From Paenibacillaceae bacterium (GTDB taxonomy: Bacteria; Bacillota; Bacilli; Paenibacillales; Paenibacillaceae): a stretch of DNA of 64,000 nucleotides. The position numbers were made by a program, and so were the translations under genes. The notes under the pieces were generated by a model. The model ran no database searches, was not told the DNA's origin, and worked only from the letters and a program-made list of their open reading frames with translations. The stretch spans positions 62,001 to 126,000 of the forward strand of contig CAAFUF010000029.1 of the NCBI GenBank assembly GCA_900766135.1, written 5' to 3'. Shown here piece after piece: positions 26,241 through 35,654 of this stretch (its first letter is position 1; each line of letters starts with the position of its first letter).

Positions 26241-26830
26241 CTGCTTTTCATCCCTTCGTAATGCTCGTAGATGGGTTCATAAAAGTAGGGTTCAAGCTGG
26301 CTTTTTACACTGCTGCGCGCCCGGAACAACAGCGACTTCACGGCGCTGACGCTTTGTCCCAGAATATTCGCGATCTCCTGATAATCCAATTGATCGTATT
26401 CGCGCAAGATCAAAGCCGATCTTTGCTTCTCCGGCAGATTGTTGATGGCTTCTCTCACCATGCCCACTTTCTCGCTCCGCAATACCGCTTGCTCCGGAGC
26501 GACCTCGCTTGGAGCTACGGGAACGATCCCGCTTTCGTCCAAGGGGACGTTGCCGTTTCTTTGCTTACGAAGTTCGCTGAGCACCGTGTTACGGGCTATC
26601 GTGTACAGCCAGGTTGAGAAAGAAGCATCTACCTCTCTGAAGGAGTGCAAGCTGCGAAATGCTTTATAGAACGTTTCCGAGCATAAATCTTCGGCAAGCA
26701 GCTCCATATGAGCGCTCTTTAACATGTGGTAAACGAAGGCCAATATCTTCCGCTGATACCTTCGCATCAACTCCGAATACAGCTCCGTATTGCCTTCCTT
26801 AATCTCGCGAATCATTTGGGAATCCGTCAT
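26237..26830 (-). CDS. ECF-family RNA polymerase sigma factor
   Basis: 197 residues. Region 2 (LAEDLCSETFYKAFRSLHSFREVDASFSTWLYTIARN) and region 4 (LPEKQRSALILREYDQLDYQEIANILGQSVSAVKSLLFRARSSV) are clear, with no region 3. It directs a stress regulon whose members cannot be read from the window. An ECF-like promoter lies about 60 bp upstream, suggesting autoregulation. Confidence 0.92.
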   Translation of the reverse strand: MTDSQMIREIKEGNTELYSELMRRYQRKILAFVYHMLKSAHMELLAEDLCSETFYKAFRSLHSFREVDASFSTWLYTIARNTVLSELRKQRNGNVPLDESGIVPVAPSEVAPEQAVLRSEKVGMVREAINNLPEKQRSALILREYDQLDYQEIANILGQSVSAVKSLLFRARSSVKSQLEPYFYEPIYEHYEGMKSR

Positions 26831-26892
26831 TTGGGTGCGATCCTCCTCGCGCTTCCATGGGCCTTCTTCCCGTTCGATTCCAACACCAATTA

Positions 26893-26918
26893 TTACCGAA
26901 CAGGGTTAAAAAAGTTGC
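26893..26918 (-). promoter_or_regulatory. ECF-type promoter, probably autoregulatory
   Basis: Minus-strand GCAACTTTTTT (-35, 26908-26918) and CGGTAA (-10, 26893-26898) have AAC and CGGT 15 bp apart, close to the AAC/CGT pattern of ECF promoters. The rest of the 26831-27149 gap shows only the hairpin listed next. Confidence 0.5.
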
Positions 26919-27097
26919 GGTGATCTATGTAACTTCGATAAAAAAATCCAATCGACATGAAAGCAAATTAACAGCGTAGCCAAACTTCGAGGATATTATA
27001 CCACAGGAGTTGGATTTAAAAAAACATCGATTCACGCTTAATTCATGGCAAGCGACGATAAAATGCGAATTCTCCCTGCCAGACATCCCATAAATTG

Positions 27098-27130
27098 CCA
27101 GACCTTTGCCCTATGTAGGCAAAGGTCTGG
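27098..27130. repeat. Perfect 13-bp inverted repeat after thiE
   Basis: CCAGACCTTTGCC pairs exactly with GGCAAAGGTCTGG across a 7-nt loop. There is no T run on either side. It stands about 20 bp beyond the thiE stop and could block exonucleases or act as a weak terminator. Confidence 0.6.
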
Positions 27131-27149
27131 AGTGTATATAGAGATGGAG

Positions 27150-27833
27150 TTATGAAAGGGAATCAGCTGCAACAGCCGCGTATAAGCGCGTCGCCGATTC
27201 ACGGACGTCAGGCGCCATCGTGACCGCGGAGATCACGGCGACGCCATCCGCCCCGGCGCGGACCACGTCGCTCGCCGTCTCCGCAGTGATGCCGCCGATG
27301 CCGACCAGCGGCAAGGCGATGCCCCGGGCGCGCAGCTCGCGGAGAATTTCCGGCCCTTGCGGCGCCTTGGCATCCGCTTTCGAGGCCGTGGGATAGATCG
27401 GCCCGATGCCGAGGTAATCGGCGCCGTGCCGCACGGCGGCCTCCGCTTCGGCGAACGTGTGCGCGGAGACGCCGAGGATGCGGTCGCCGATCCGGGCGCG
27501 GACCCGCGCGGCCGCCTCGTCCTCCTGGCCGACGTGAACGCCGTCGGCTCCGATCGCGAGAGCCAGTTCCACGTCATCATTGACGAGGAACGGCACGCCC
27601 CGCCGGCGGCAGGCGGCTTGCAGCTGGACGGCAAGCGCCCGCAGCGGCTCCCCCGAAAGAGCCCCCGGCCCTTTCTCGCGGAACTGCACCAGCGTGACGC
27701 CGCCGGCAAGCGCCTCTTCCAATACCCGCAGCGGCTCTTCCCGGCAGTTCACGCTGCCGAGGACGAGATACGTCCGCAGCAGCTCGCGCATGCGCCCATC
27801 CGCAATGCGGCCGCTTCCGACGCCGCCGCTCAC
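27150..27833 (-). CDS. thiE: Thiamine-phosphate synthase
   Basis: 227 residues. VTLVQFREKG, VPFLVNDDVELA, DGVHVGQEDE and DYLGIGPIYPT are the ordered family motifs for pyrophosphate and thiazole binding. The enzyme joins HMP-PP and HET-P to thiamine phosphate. It is last in tenA-thiM-thiD-thiE; the first ATG overlaps the thiD stop (ATGA). Confidence 0.96.
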   Translation of the reverse strand: MSGGVGSGRIADGRMRELLRTYLVLGSVNCREEPLRVLEEALAGGVTLVQFREKGPGALSGEPLRALAVQLQAACRRRGVPFLVNDDVELALAIGADGVHVGQEDEAAARVRARIGDRILGVSAHTFAEAEAAVRHGADYLGIGPIYPTASKADAKAPQGPEILRELRARGIALPLVGIGGITAETASDVVRAGADGVAVISAVTMAPDVRESATRLYAAVAADSLS

Positions 27834-28648
27834 CGGGAAGCTCCTTGCAGCCGGCGATAGGCAAAATGGTTGGTCGGGCCGTGCCCTTGCCCCAGACCAA
27901 GCCCATGTTCAATCGCCGCCTGAATGAAGGCCCGCGCGATCCGCACCGCCTCCAGGGCCGGTGTTCCCTTGGCGAGCTCCGCCGTCAGCGCGGCCGAGAA
28001 CGTGCAGCCCGTGCCATGCGTATGCGGTGTGGGAATCCGCTGCCCGATGAGCTCCGTGAAGGTCGCTCCGTCATAATACAAATCGACGATCCGATCGCCG
28101 GGATCGGCATCATGGCCGCCTTTGATGACGACCTGCCGCGACCCGTACGCGCAGATTCGCTTTGCCGCCTCGCGGCGATCCTCCATGCTGCGGATGGACC
28201 GGCCGGACAACACCTCCGCCTCAGGGAGGTTGGGCGTCACGATGCTGGCCAGCGGCAATAGCCGATCGCGCAGCGCCTGCACCGCTTCCGGCTGGAGCAA
28301 GGAAGCCCCGCCTTTGGCGACCATCACCGGGTCGACGACCACTTGGGTCCAGCCGAAGGCGCGGATTTGGGCGGCAACCGCCTCGATGATTTCGGTGCTG
28401 AACAGCATCCCCGTCTTCAGCGCATCCACGCCGAGGTCGGAGCCGACCGCCTCGATCTGCTCCGCCGCCGCTTCCGGCGGCAGCGGGTAGACGTTCGACA
28501 CGCCTAGCGTGTTCTGAACCGTCACGGCGGTGATCGCCGACATTCCGTAAACGTCCAGTTCCTGGAACGTTTTGATGTCGGCCTGAATGCCGGCCCCGCC
28601 GCCGCTGTCCGACCCGGCGATCGTCAGCGCTCTGGCGATCCGGCTCAT
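27830..28648 (-). CDS. thiD: Hydroxymethylpyrimidine/phosphomethylpyrimidine kinase
   Basis: 272 residues. TIAGSDSGGGAGIQADIKTF at the N-terminus and HGTGCTFSAAL near the C-terminus are the ribokinase-fold substrate and anion-hole motifs. It phosphorylates HMP twice. The chosen ATG overlaps the thiM stop (ATGA). Confidence 0.96.
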   Translation of the reverse strand: MSRIARALTIAGSDSGGGAGIQADIKTFQELDVYGMSAITAVTVQNTLGVSNVYPLPPEAAAEQIEAVGSDLGVDALKTGMLFSTEIIEAVAAQIRAFGWTQVVVDPVMVAKGGASLLQPEAVQALRDRLLPLASIVTPNLPEAEVLSGRSIRSMEDRREAAKRICAYGSRQVVIKGGHDADPGDRIVDLYYDGATFTELIGQRIPTPHTHGTGCTFSAALTAELAKGTPALEAVRIARAFIQAAIEHGLGLGQGHGPTNHFAYRRLQGASR

Positions 28649-29493
28649 CCGACCCACCATCCGCCGGCGCCGGTCGCCTGCATTTCGCGCACCGCCGCGT
28701 GGCCCTTCAGCGAATGCGGATGCAGCTTCGCCAGCTCATCGAGGAACGCGATCTGGAAGCTGCCCGGGCCGGCGGCGGCCGTGCGCTCGGCAGCGCGGGA
28801 CGCGGCGGCGCCGTAGAACGCCAGCCCGGCGGTGCCGGCCAGCAGCAGGTCGCGCTCCACCGCGGCGAAAGCGCCCAGCACCGACGTGAGCAGGCAGCCC
28901 GTGCCGGTTACCTGGGTCAGCAGCGCATCCCCGCCGCTGACGATCCGGCACTGCAGCCCGTCGGTGATGACGTCTTCACGGCCGGTGATCGCCACGACCG
29001 TGTTCAGCGCCCGCGCGGCCCGTACCGCGAGATCAGCCGCCTCGCCGTCTGCGCTGTTACCGGCGTCAACGCCCTTGATCTCGCGGGACTCCCCGACGAG
29101 ATGGGCGATTTCCGCCGCGTTGCCGCGCAGGAGCGACACCTTCACCTCGCGCAGGATGCGCAGGGCCGATTCGGTGCGGAAGGCGGTCGCTCCCGCGCCG
29201 ACCGGGTCGAGCAGTACCGGCACGCCATGGGCGTTCGCCGACCGGCCGGCGAGGATCATCGCCTCGACCTGCGGCGTCGACAGCGTGCCGATGTTCAGGA
29301 CGAGCGCGCCGGCGATTTTGGCCATTTCGGCCACCTCCTCCGGCGCGTAGGCCATGACCGGCGACGCGCCAAGCGCGTACAAACCGTTCGCCGTAAAATT
29401 CGTGACGACGACGTTGGTCATGTTATGAACGAGCGGTTTCGTGTTTTGAACTTTTTCCAGCACAGCGGACAGATCTTTTTCCAGCAAACTCAT
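28645..29493 (-). CDS. thiM: Hydroxyethylthiazole kinase
   Basis: 282 residues. NVVVTNFTANGLYALGASPVMAYAPEE and VTGTGCLLTSVLGAF are characteristic. It salvages thiazole alcohol for thiamine. The ATG nine bases after GAGAGG is preferred to one three codons upstream. The coding strand is very GC-rich, like thiD and thiE. Confidence 0.95.
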   Translation of the reverse strand: MSLLEKDLSAVLEKVQNTKPLVHNMTNVVVTNFTANGLYALGASPVMAYAPEEVAEMAKIAGALVLNIGTLSTPQVEAMILAGRSANAHGVPVLLDPVGAGATAFRTESALRILREVKVSLLRGNAAEIAHLVGESREIKGVDAGNSADGEAADLAVRAARALNTVVAITGREDVITDGLQCRIVSGGDALLTQVTGTGCLLTSVLGAFAAVERDLLLAGTAGLAFYGAAASRAAERTAAAGPGSFQIAFLDELAKLHPHSLKGHAAVREMQATGAGGWWVG

Positions 29494-29539
29494 GAATTTC
29501 ATCCTCTCTTTCGATCAGTTAATGTATTCCAGGAATTCA

Positions 29540-30244
29540 TCAGCGACTCGCCGCGGAGTCCAGCCGATTCATTGGCATCGCAACTGGCCAGTCTTCCAGC
29601 CGATAGGCCATGTCCCAAAATAGATATTCCAATTGGCAGCTCTGCAGAAAATGCTCGGTCATCCTTTGGCGCTCCGCCGGATGAGCGGTTTCCGCCCATC
29701 GGTCCAATGCCCGGGCGAACTTCTCCGTTACGCCTCCCGAACGCTGGCCGTAGAAATGGATCCATTCATAGAATGGATGCTCCGGTGTCGGCTTCACTTC
29801 CTCCAGCAGCCTCTGCCCGATCTCCAGATAGGTCCACGGGCAAGGCAAAAGCACGGCGTAAATTTCACCCAAACTTCCTTCATGGGCCACCGTCAGCATA
29901 TGGCGGATGTAATGATGCGCCGAAGGCGCGAGCGGATAGCCCTGCATCTCTTCAAATTTCACTCCGGCCACCCGGCAAAAATTCTGATGAGGGTGAATTT
30001 CACTGTTCAGAATGAAGTCGATCTGTTCATTGAACATCGCCATCTCCTCGCGGGTCCGGCTTTTGGAAACCGCGATCCCGTAAATCCGCATGTAGGCGTT
30101 CAAATATTCGTAATCCTGCTTGACGTAATGAATAAGCTGTTCTCTCCCCAGTTGACCGCTAGCGATGCCTTTGACGAACGGATGATCGAAGATTGCTTGA
30201 TAAATCTCGTCCGCTTGACGGCGCAGCTCCTGCGAAAACCCCAT
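29540..30244 (-). CDS. tenA: Aminopyrimidine aminohydrolase (thiaminase II)
   Basis: 234 residues from the ATG after GGGAGG. FDHPFVKGIASGQL, YVKQDYEYL and the LLPCPWTYLEIG segment with the catalytic cysteine define TenA. It salvages pyrimidine from degraded thiamine. It directly follows the TPP riboswitch and heads the thi operon. Confidence 0.95.
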   Translation of the reverse strand: MGFSQELRRQADEIYQAIFDHPFVKGIASGQLGREQLIHYVKQDYEYLNAYMRIYGIAVSKSRTREEMAMFNEQIDFILNSEIHPHQNFCRVAGVKFEEMQGYPLAPSAHHYIRHMLTVAHEGSLGEIYAVLLPCPWTYLEIGQRLLEEVKPTPEHPFYEWIHFYGQRSGGVTEKFARALDRWAETAHPAERQRMTEHFLQSCQLEYLFWDMAYRLEDWPVAMPMNRLDSAASR

Positions 30245-30321
30245 CGTCTCCACCTCCCTTAATGATTGGCTTTGAAAGGAAATCCCCTGAGAGGCTACGA
30301 CAACGACCGGTCGAAGAGCGC

Positions 30322-30350
30322 AAAAAAGCCGCTCCGTAGAGGGAGCGGCT
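30322..30350 (-). terminator. Riboswitch expression-platform terminator
   Basis: AGCCGCTCC-CTCTAC-GGAGCGGCT followed by six T on the minus strand sits between the TPP aptamer and tenA. Confidence 0.9.
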
Positions 30351-30401
30351 GGATCAAGCCCAAGGCTGACCGGCAATCGGCAGCCTAAGCGCAATTCACA
30401 T

Positions 30402-30492
30402 GGGGCCGGCTCCACTTTCCTACGCTAGTATGAACTAGATCAGGTTCAAAGGGTCCAAGATGGTCTCTTGTCTCAGCCGAATACGGCGCCCC
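30402..30492 (-). ncRNA. TPP riboswitch (THI element)
   Basis: The minus strand carries the conserved pieces in order: GGGGCGCC, GGCTGAGA, ACCCTTTGAACCTGATCT and GCGTAGGAAAGTGG, closed by GGGG/CCCC. Thiamine pyrophosphate binding should favour the downstream terminator and switch off tenA-thiM-thiD-thiE. The rest of the gap up to 30697 shows nothing definite. Confidence 0.97.
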
Positions 30493-30697
30493 TAGTGGAT
30501 TTCCTATGCAATTCATCTATTACTCTACCGATCCCTGCCTGGATTGTCAATCCCGTCCAGCGAAAGATAGTTGGATTGCCAACGTCTCCCGTCTACACCA
30601 ACTGTGCCCGGTTTCATAGCATAAATAACAGGGAACGTTTCCGACCCGTTCCCCATGACCTGCAACCGGACTCCATCAAGTTAAGGAAGGTTAAGCC

Positions 30698-31000
30698 ATG
30701 AACTCAGCCGGAAAAAACAAGTCCTCGTCCTCCAGCAAGAAAAACGGCAAAAAGGGCGGTTTCCGGCCCAAAACCCCGGAATACACCGTAGCCGCGCTGC
30801 TGCTCTCCGGCAAACTTCGCGTGGATTCCGTCCAGTTATACCGCAACGCGACTATGTTCGTCTCCCTGGTCGGCGAATACAAAACGATCAGCAGCGACGC
30901 GAACGCCGACAAACTGCTGAACTTCCTCAACGAAAACGGAGATATGACGATTAACGACATCATCAACGCCATGAAGAAAAAAGCGGACAATTCCTCTTGA
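30698..31000 (+). CDS. Small basic hypothetical protein
   Basis: 100 residues. A Lys/Ser-rich tail (residues 1-25) precedes a compact region PEYTVAALLLSGKLRVDSVQLYRNATMFVSLVGEYKTISS and an amphipathic C-terminus. GTTAAGGAAGG stands just before the ATG. No family is recognised. It is followed by a second tiny gene and may form a pair with it. Confidence 0.6.
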   Translation: MNSAGKNKSSSSSKKNGKKGGFRPKTPEYTVAALLLSGKLRVDSVQLYRNATMFVSLVGEYKTISSDANADKLLNFLNENGDMTINDIINAMKKKADNSS

Positions 31001-31092
31001 ACCGGTTCGTTCTGCCGAACGGATGGTGAGAGGGAGGATACGACTTGATCAAAACCACTTGATCCTAACCACGATACGGGGGTTTGCCAAAA

Positions 31093-31212
31093 ATGAGCGA
31101 GTTTGACGGCGAGGGTTTCTCGGAACTGATCGTAATCATCATCCTGGTGGTCCTGTTTTTCTACGGTTCAAACGATATTGAAACGCTGACGGGCGCTCCG
31201 ACTTCCGATTAA
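31093..31212 (+). CDS. 39-residue single-pass membrane peptide (YjcZ-like)
   Basis: The frame begins MSEFDGEGFSELIVIIILVV and continues LFFYGSNDIET before ending. A GF plus a single hydrophobic helix of about 15 residues resembles the YjcZ/YosT-type small sporulation proteins of Bacilli. The call is tentative: the ribosome site is weak and the match is by pattern only. Confidence 0.45.
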   Translation: MSEFDGEGFSELIVIIILVVLFFYGSNDIETLTGAPTSD

Positions 31213-31243
31213 CCGGCGGAGGCGCCCGTACTGCGCTTTCTCG

Positions 31244-34200
31244 TTATTTCAACTGCAGGCGGATCGTTTTGATTTCATAAGGCGACACCGCCAGCTCGGG
31301 CTCCTCGGCTGAGGAGGCTTCTCCGAACGGTCGTTCCATCAGGTCGGTTTCCTGCCAGGAAGCCACGGGCACTTCGAAATGCAAATGGACGCGGCCCCGG
31401 CCTCCCTTGTATTCATGGAAACGGACAATCAGGTCGTCGCCGTCTTCCGCTTTTTTCACGGTATCGATGACGACGTCCGCACTGCCGCTGGCATGAAGCA
31501 GCGAGAACGACGGCGCGTGGGCCGCCCGTCCAGGCGTGGCGTACACCGGTTGATTCAGCAATGCCGCGGCCTGTACCGTGCCGCCTTCGGACCAATGCCC
31601 CTCATGCGGATACAGGGCATACGTAAATTCATGCTCGCCGCGATCGGCTTGCGGATCCGGATAAGTTGCCGATTTCAGCAACGACAGGCGAATCACATTG
31701 TCCTTGATGTCATGGCCGTATTTGCAATCATTCAGCAGACTGACCCCATACCCGTGCTCCGACAAATCGACCCATTGATGACCCACCGTTTCAAACCGGG
31801 CTAGATCCCAAGACATATTCCAGTGCGTCGGCCGCTTGACGTTGCCGAACTGGATATCGTAGGTGGCTTCCGTCGCCCGCACGTCTACCGGAAAAGCGAC
31901 CTTCAGCAGCTGCTGGCGTTCCTGCCAGTCGACCCGGGTGCGGAAATCAATCCTCCGGTTGTCGGCGTACAGGATCATCTGTTGGCGAATCGTCGAGCTC
32001 ATGTACGTCCAGGCAAAAGAAACGACGGCTCGCAGCTCGCCTGTCGCGACCTCGCATTCCTGAAGCTGCTCCACCTCGCGCTGCTTCTCCTGATAGAAGA
32101 CATCGATGTCCCAAGCCTCAAACATCTTCGGCTTATCTTCAAACACCTGCAGCACGTTGCCCCGTTCCCCGGAGGCAAGCACCTCGCGGCCGGCGGCGCG
32201 GTCATAAATGGAGATGAGTTGTCCGCGGTCATTCCACTCGATATCATAAATCGGAGTTTCGATCCCGTTTGACCGTACGATAAACGGTTCGCTTGCGGCA
32301 GGATCCGCCTGCCCGTCCTTACTGCGCTGGATCGTCACATAACCGAGCGGGGGCACATTTTCTACCTTCACCCAAACGGTCGTCCCGTCGAACTCGGATT
32401 TTAGCTCTACGCCGCCCGCTTGGACCCACTTTGATCCTTCATCTTGCCCCTCCAAGGCAACCAAACCGCTAAAGGACCAGGAGGACGGATTCCACACGGT
32501 ATACGATTCTCCCGCGTCGTTCGTCAAGGCTTGAATGGCTTGCTCGCGGCAGGACTCCAGCAACGATTCGGCCTGCGCGTACTCCAGCTTGGAATCACGG
32601 TACACCTCCGGAATGGACGAGCCCGGTATGATGTCATGGAACTGGTTGCGCAGGATCGTTTTCCAGCTTTCGTCCAGCTTCGCTTTCGGGTAGGCCTCCC
32701 AGTTTCCTCCCGCAAGCAGCACCTGCAGGCTGAGCAGCCATTCGGTGTCCCGGGACAACAGTTCCAGCTTGCGGTTCATCTTTTTGTTGTACGCTTGGCT
32801 GGTATAGGTTCCTCTATGGTATTCCAGGTACAGCTCGCCGTCCCAGGTATGGACGTAACGGTCCGCCGCTGCAACGGTCTCATGCAGCTTGGCGAAGTAA
32901 TCATCCGCCCGGCCGGTCGTCACGCGCGGTAGGCCCGGCATTTCGTCGAGCCGCCGTCGCATCTCCAAATGCTCGCGGTTGACGCCGCCGCCTCCGTCGC
33001 CGTAACCGTAGGAGAGCAAAAGCTCTTTGTTCACCTCTTTGTCGCGATACGTCTCCCAAATGCCCTGCACGCTGGACGCCTCGATATTCCCGTTATAGGT
33101 ATACCACCAGAAACTGCCGTCCTGCGGCGTCGTGATGAAATGGGTCAGCACCTCGCTGCCGTCGATGCCGCGCCATTGGAATGTATCATGCGGCATGCGG
33201 TTGTACTGGTTCCAGCTGATTTTCGTCGTCATGAACGTATCGATGCCCGACTTGCGCAAAATCTGCGGCAAGGCCCAGCTGTAGCCAAATACGTCCGGAA
33301 GCCATAAATAGGTGCATTCCTGGCCGAATTCATCTCGCAAAAACCGCGTTCCGTACAGCAGCTGCCGCACCAGCGATTCCCCGCTCGTCAAATTGCAGTC
33401 CGCCTCCAGCCACATGCCGCCGGCCGCTTCCCAACGCCCTTCCTTGACGCGTTCCTTGATCTGTTCAAAGAGTTCCGGATAATCCTGCTTGATATATTCG
33501 TAAAGCTGCGGCTGCGTCTGCAGGAACACGTATTCCGGGAACATCTCCATCAAGCGCAGCACGGTGCTGAAGCTGCGGGCCGCTTTTTCCCGGGTATGCT
33601 TCAGCCGCCACAACCAGGCGACGTCGATATGCGTATGCCCGATGCATTGGACCGTGACCGGCGACGTCTTCTTCATTCCCGCCACCGCTTGGGTCAATTG
33701 CTCCTCGGCTTCCGTCAGCGACGCATAAAACGCTTCTGAGCCCGGATAGGACCAATCGATTCGCAGGAACGCGCGATCCAGCGCCGTTAACAGATCAGTC
33801 CGCTCCGGCGCGTTTGCCGGCAGCACCTCCACTGTCTGCATGACCGCTCGGGCCGTATAATACAAGCGATCGACCGTCCCGTCGAGCCAAGCGATCTCCG
33901 CCCGTTTGACCCGGTGCTCCTGTACTTGCGGCTTCCCGCCGCCCTCCAGCCCGGACCATAAACGAAATTGCAGCTTCACCTTGGTGCCGATAGCCGGTTC
34001 CGGGAAAAACACCTCCTGGTGATTCATGTCCACGCCTTGGAACGGTTCGCCGTTCACGTACAGGAGCGACTCGAACCCGGAGTTGTTCCCTCCGCCCGTT
34101 TTGCCGAAGTCGAACACGCCGACGGTCTGGCGCCCTTTCCATGCGGCCGGTATTTCGACTTCCGTCTCCAGCCATAAGTAAAGATCGCGGCCTTCCCAGC

Positions 34201-34369
34201 GGTCTCCCGCCTGCATCGTGGACCATGGCCCCTCTTTGGGTGGTCTGGCGCCGATGCGCCCTTCCTCGTCCACTTGTGCGCGAAACGCTTCGATCGGCTG
34301 GGCATCGCGGTAACGAAATGCTTCCAGCTCGCGAATCCGCGCGTTTAATTTCTCTTCCGTCCAGAACAT
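31244..34369 (-). CDS. Alpha-mannosidase, glycoside hydrolase family 38
   Basis: 1041 residues. CIGHTHIDVAWLWRLKHTREKAARSF (about 243-268) is the zinc-binding His/Asp box; MWLEADCNLTSGESLVRQLLYG contains the nucleophile aspartate; LPDVFGYSWALPQIL and the C-terminal beta domain are typical. Bacterial relatives hydrolyse alpha-mannosides from host or yeast glycans. No signal peptide is visible, so it probably acts on imported oligosaccharides. An AraC regulator lies divergently beside it. Confidence 0.93.
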   Translation of the reverse strand: MFWTEEKLNARIRELEAFRYRDAQPIEAFRAQVDEEGRIGARPPKEGPWSTMQAGDRWEGRDLYLWLETEVEIPAAWKGRQTVGVFDFGKTGGGNNSGFESLLYVNGEPFQGVDMNHQEVFFPEPAIGTKVKLQFRLWSGLEGGGKPQVQEHRVKRAEIAWLDGTVDRLYYTARAVMQTVEVLPANAPERTDLLTALDRAFLRIDWSYPGSEAFYASLTEAEEQLTQAVAGMKKTSPVTVQCIGHTHIDVAWLWRLKHTREKAARSFSTVLRLMEMFPEYVFLQTQPQLYEYIKQDYPELFEQIKERVKEGRWEAAGGMWLEADCNLTSGESLVRQLLYGTRFLRDEFGQECTYLWLPDVFGYSWALPQILRKSGIDTFMTTKISWNQYNRMPHDTFQWRGIDGSEVLTHFITTPQDGSFWWYTYNGNIEASSVQGIWETYRDKEVNKELLLSYGYGDGGGGVNREHLEMRRRLDEMPGLPRVTTGRADDYFAKLHETVAAADRYVHTWDGELYLEYHRGTYTSQAYNKKMNRKLELLSRDTEWLLSLQVLLAGGNWEAYPKAKLDESWKTILRNQFHDIIPGSSIPEVYRDSKLEYAQAESLLESCREQAIQALTNDAGESYTVWNPSSWSFSGLVALEGQDEGSKWVQAGGVELKSEFDGTTVWVKVENVPPLGYVTIQRSKDGQADPAASEPFIVRSNGIETPIYDIEWNDRGQLISIYDRAAGREVLASGERGNVLQVFEDKPKMFEAWDIDVFYQEKQREVEQLQECEVATGELRAVVSFAWTYMSSTIRQQMILYADNRRIDFRTRVDWQERQQLLKVAFPVDVRATEATYDIQFGNVKRPTHWNMSWDLARFETVGHQWVDLSEHGYGVSLLNDCKYGHDIKDNVIRLSLLKSATYPDPQADRGEHEFTYALYPHEGHWSEGGTVQAAALLNQPVYATPGRAAHAPSFSLLHASGSADVVIDTVKKAEDGDDLIVRFHEYKGGRGRVHLHFEVPVASWQETDLMERPFGEASSAEEPELAVSPYEIKTIRLQLK

Positions 34370-34509
34370 CGTATCGGGTACCTCCCTGATTGAGTGTGCC
34401 TACCCCCTCATTTTCCGTTTCCGTCCCGGCGAAGTAAATTACTTATCCTCATCAATTTTTGTCCTATTATGATATGATGGAGCCAAGACTACCAAAGGAG
34501 CCCCTGCCC

Positions 34510-35442
34510 ATGGATTTGAAAAAATGGCGTAACGAACTGGCGCCCGTACTGAACGGAATCTGCGGTGAAATCGCGGTTGGCGATGTCGTCATCGATTGGG
34601 TCGATATCGTGATAGAACAAACCGGCGGTTCCGGAAAATGCCCGCCCCACGCCCACACGTGGTATGAATTTAACTACGTATTGTCCGGCCGGATGCAAAC
34701 CCGCTTCATCGACCAGGACGTGATGGTGTACGCGGGCGAATTTTTTCTCATCCCGCCGGGAATGACGCATGCTCATGACTATTCCCGCGAAGATCCGCAT
34801 GAGGGCATTTGCCTGCGGTGGCGGTTTCGGCCTTATCCAGGCGCGGCAGAGTCCAAAGATGGGGCAACGGCAGCGTCAACGGCAGTGGACGAGAGCTTTC
34901 ACCGGCGCCTCGCCCTGCTCAAGGAATGGCCCCCCGGCGCATACCGTGACGAATACGGCATCCGTTCGTTGTTGCTTCAATTTTTTGCCGAAGCGGAGTG
35001 CGGGCGATCGCCTTTTTATCAACGGTTACTGCTGGTGCAGTTGCTGGAGGTCTTATCCGGCGTGATAGCCGCACGACAGGCCGTTTCCACCTCGGAACCG
35101 TTGCAAGCTCAAGACGCGCTGCTCCGCAAGGTAGAGGTTTACTTGGAGGACTTTCGCGGGGACCGGCTGAACGTGGAAGCCTTGGCGGCCTCCCTGCATA
35201 TGAGCTACGGCCATCTGTCCCGTTTATACAAACAAAAAACCGGCCGGACCCTGATCGAGGAGATGAACCGGATCCGGCTGTCCAAAGCCTGCGAGCTGCT
35301 GAAGCAGCCTTCCTTGCTCATTAAGGAAGTCGCCGAACAAGCCGGTTTCCCCGACATTTATTATTTCAGCAAAGCGTTCAAGAAGAAGTACGGCGTCAGC
35401 CCGCTCACCTTTCGCAAGCAGCAACTCAACCTTGTGAAGTAG
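34510..35442 (+). CDS. AraC-family transcriptional regulator with cupin sensor
   Basis: 310 residues from the ATG nine bases after AAAGGAG. The N-terminal cupin (PPHAHTWYEFNYVLSGRMQTRFIDQDVMVYAGEFFLIPPG) is a sugar-sensing fold. The C-terminal double HTH is LNVEALAASLHMSYGHLSRLYKQKTGRTLIEEMNRIRLSKACELL and a GFPDIYYFSKAFKKKYGVSP second motif. It is divergent from the alpha-mannosidase gene, so it probably controls it. Confidence 0.9.
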   Translation: MDLKKWRNELAPVLNGICGEIAVGDVVIDWVDIVIEQTGGSGKCPPHAHTWYEFNYVLSGRMQTRFIDQDVMVYAGEFFLIPPGMTHAHDYSREDPHEGICLRWRFRPYPGAAESKDGATAASTAVDESFHRRLALLKEWPPGAYRDEYGIRSLLLQFFAEAECGRSPFYQRLLLVQLLEVLSGVIAARQAVSTSEPLQAQDALLRKVEVYLEDFRGDRLNVEALAASLHMSYGHLSRLYKQKTGRTLIEEMNRIRLSKACELLKQPSLLIKEVAEQAGFPDIYYFSKAFKKKYGVSPLTFRKQQLNLVK

Positions 35443-35445
35443 CGG

Positions 35446-35479
35446 GTAGCCGGTAGCGGGTAGCGGGTAGCTGGTAACG
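35446..35479 (+). repeat. Short tandem repeat (about 7-8 bp)
   Basis: GGTAGCG/GGTAGC-type units repeat about five times just after the AraC stop. Confidence 0.6.
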
Positions 35480-35654
35480 TGGTTGGCTGATTGGGGAAAG
35501 GGAGCCGGCTGGAATATAGGCGACAGGTGAGAAGGAACCGGTGCTGAGATGCGTACTGTTGGACCGATGAATGAATGGATACGGCGGCGATGAATGATGG
35601 ATTAAGTTTGGTACCAGGCAGCAGGCTTGTTGTGGCGTCGATAAGGAAACGGTT

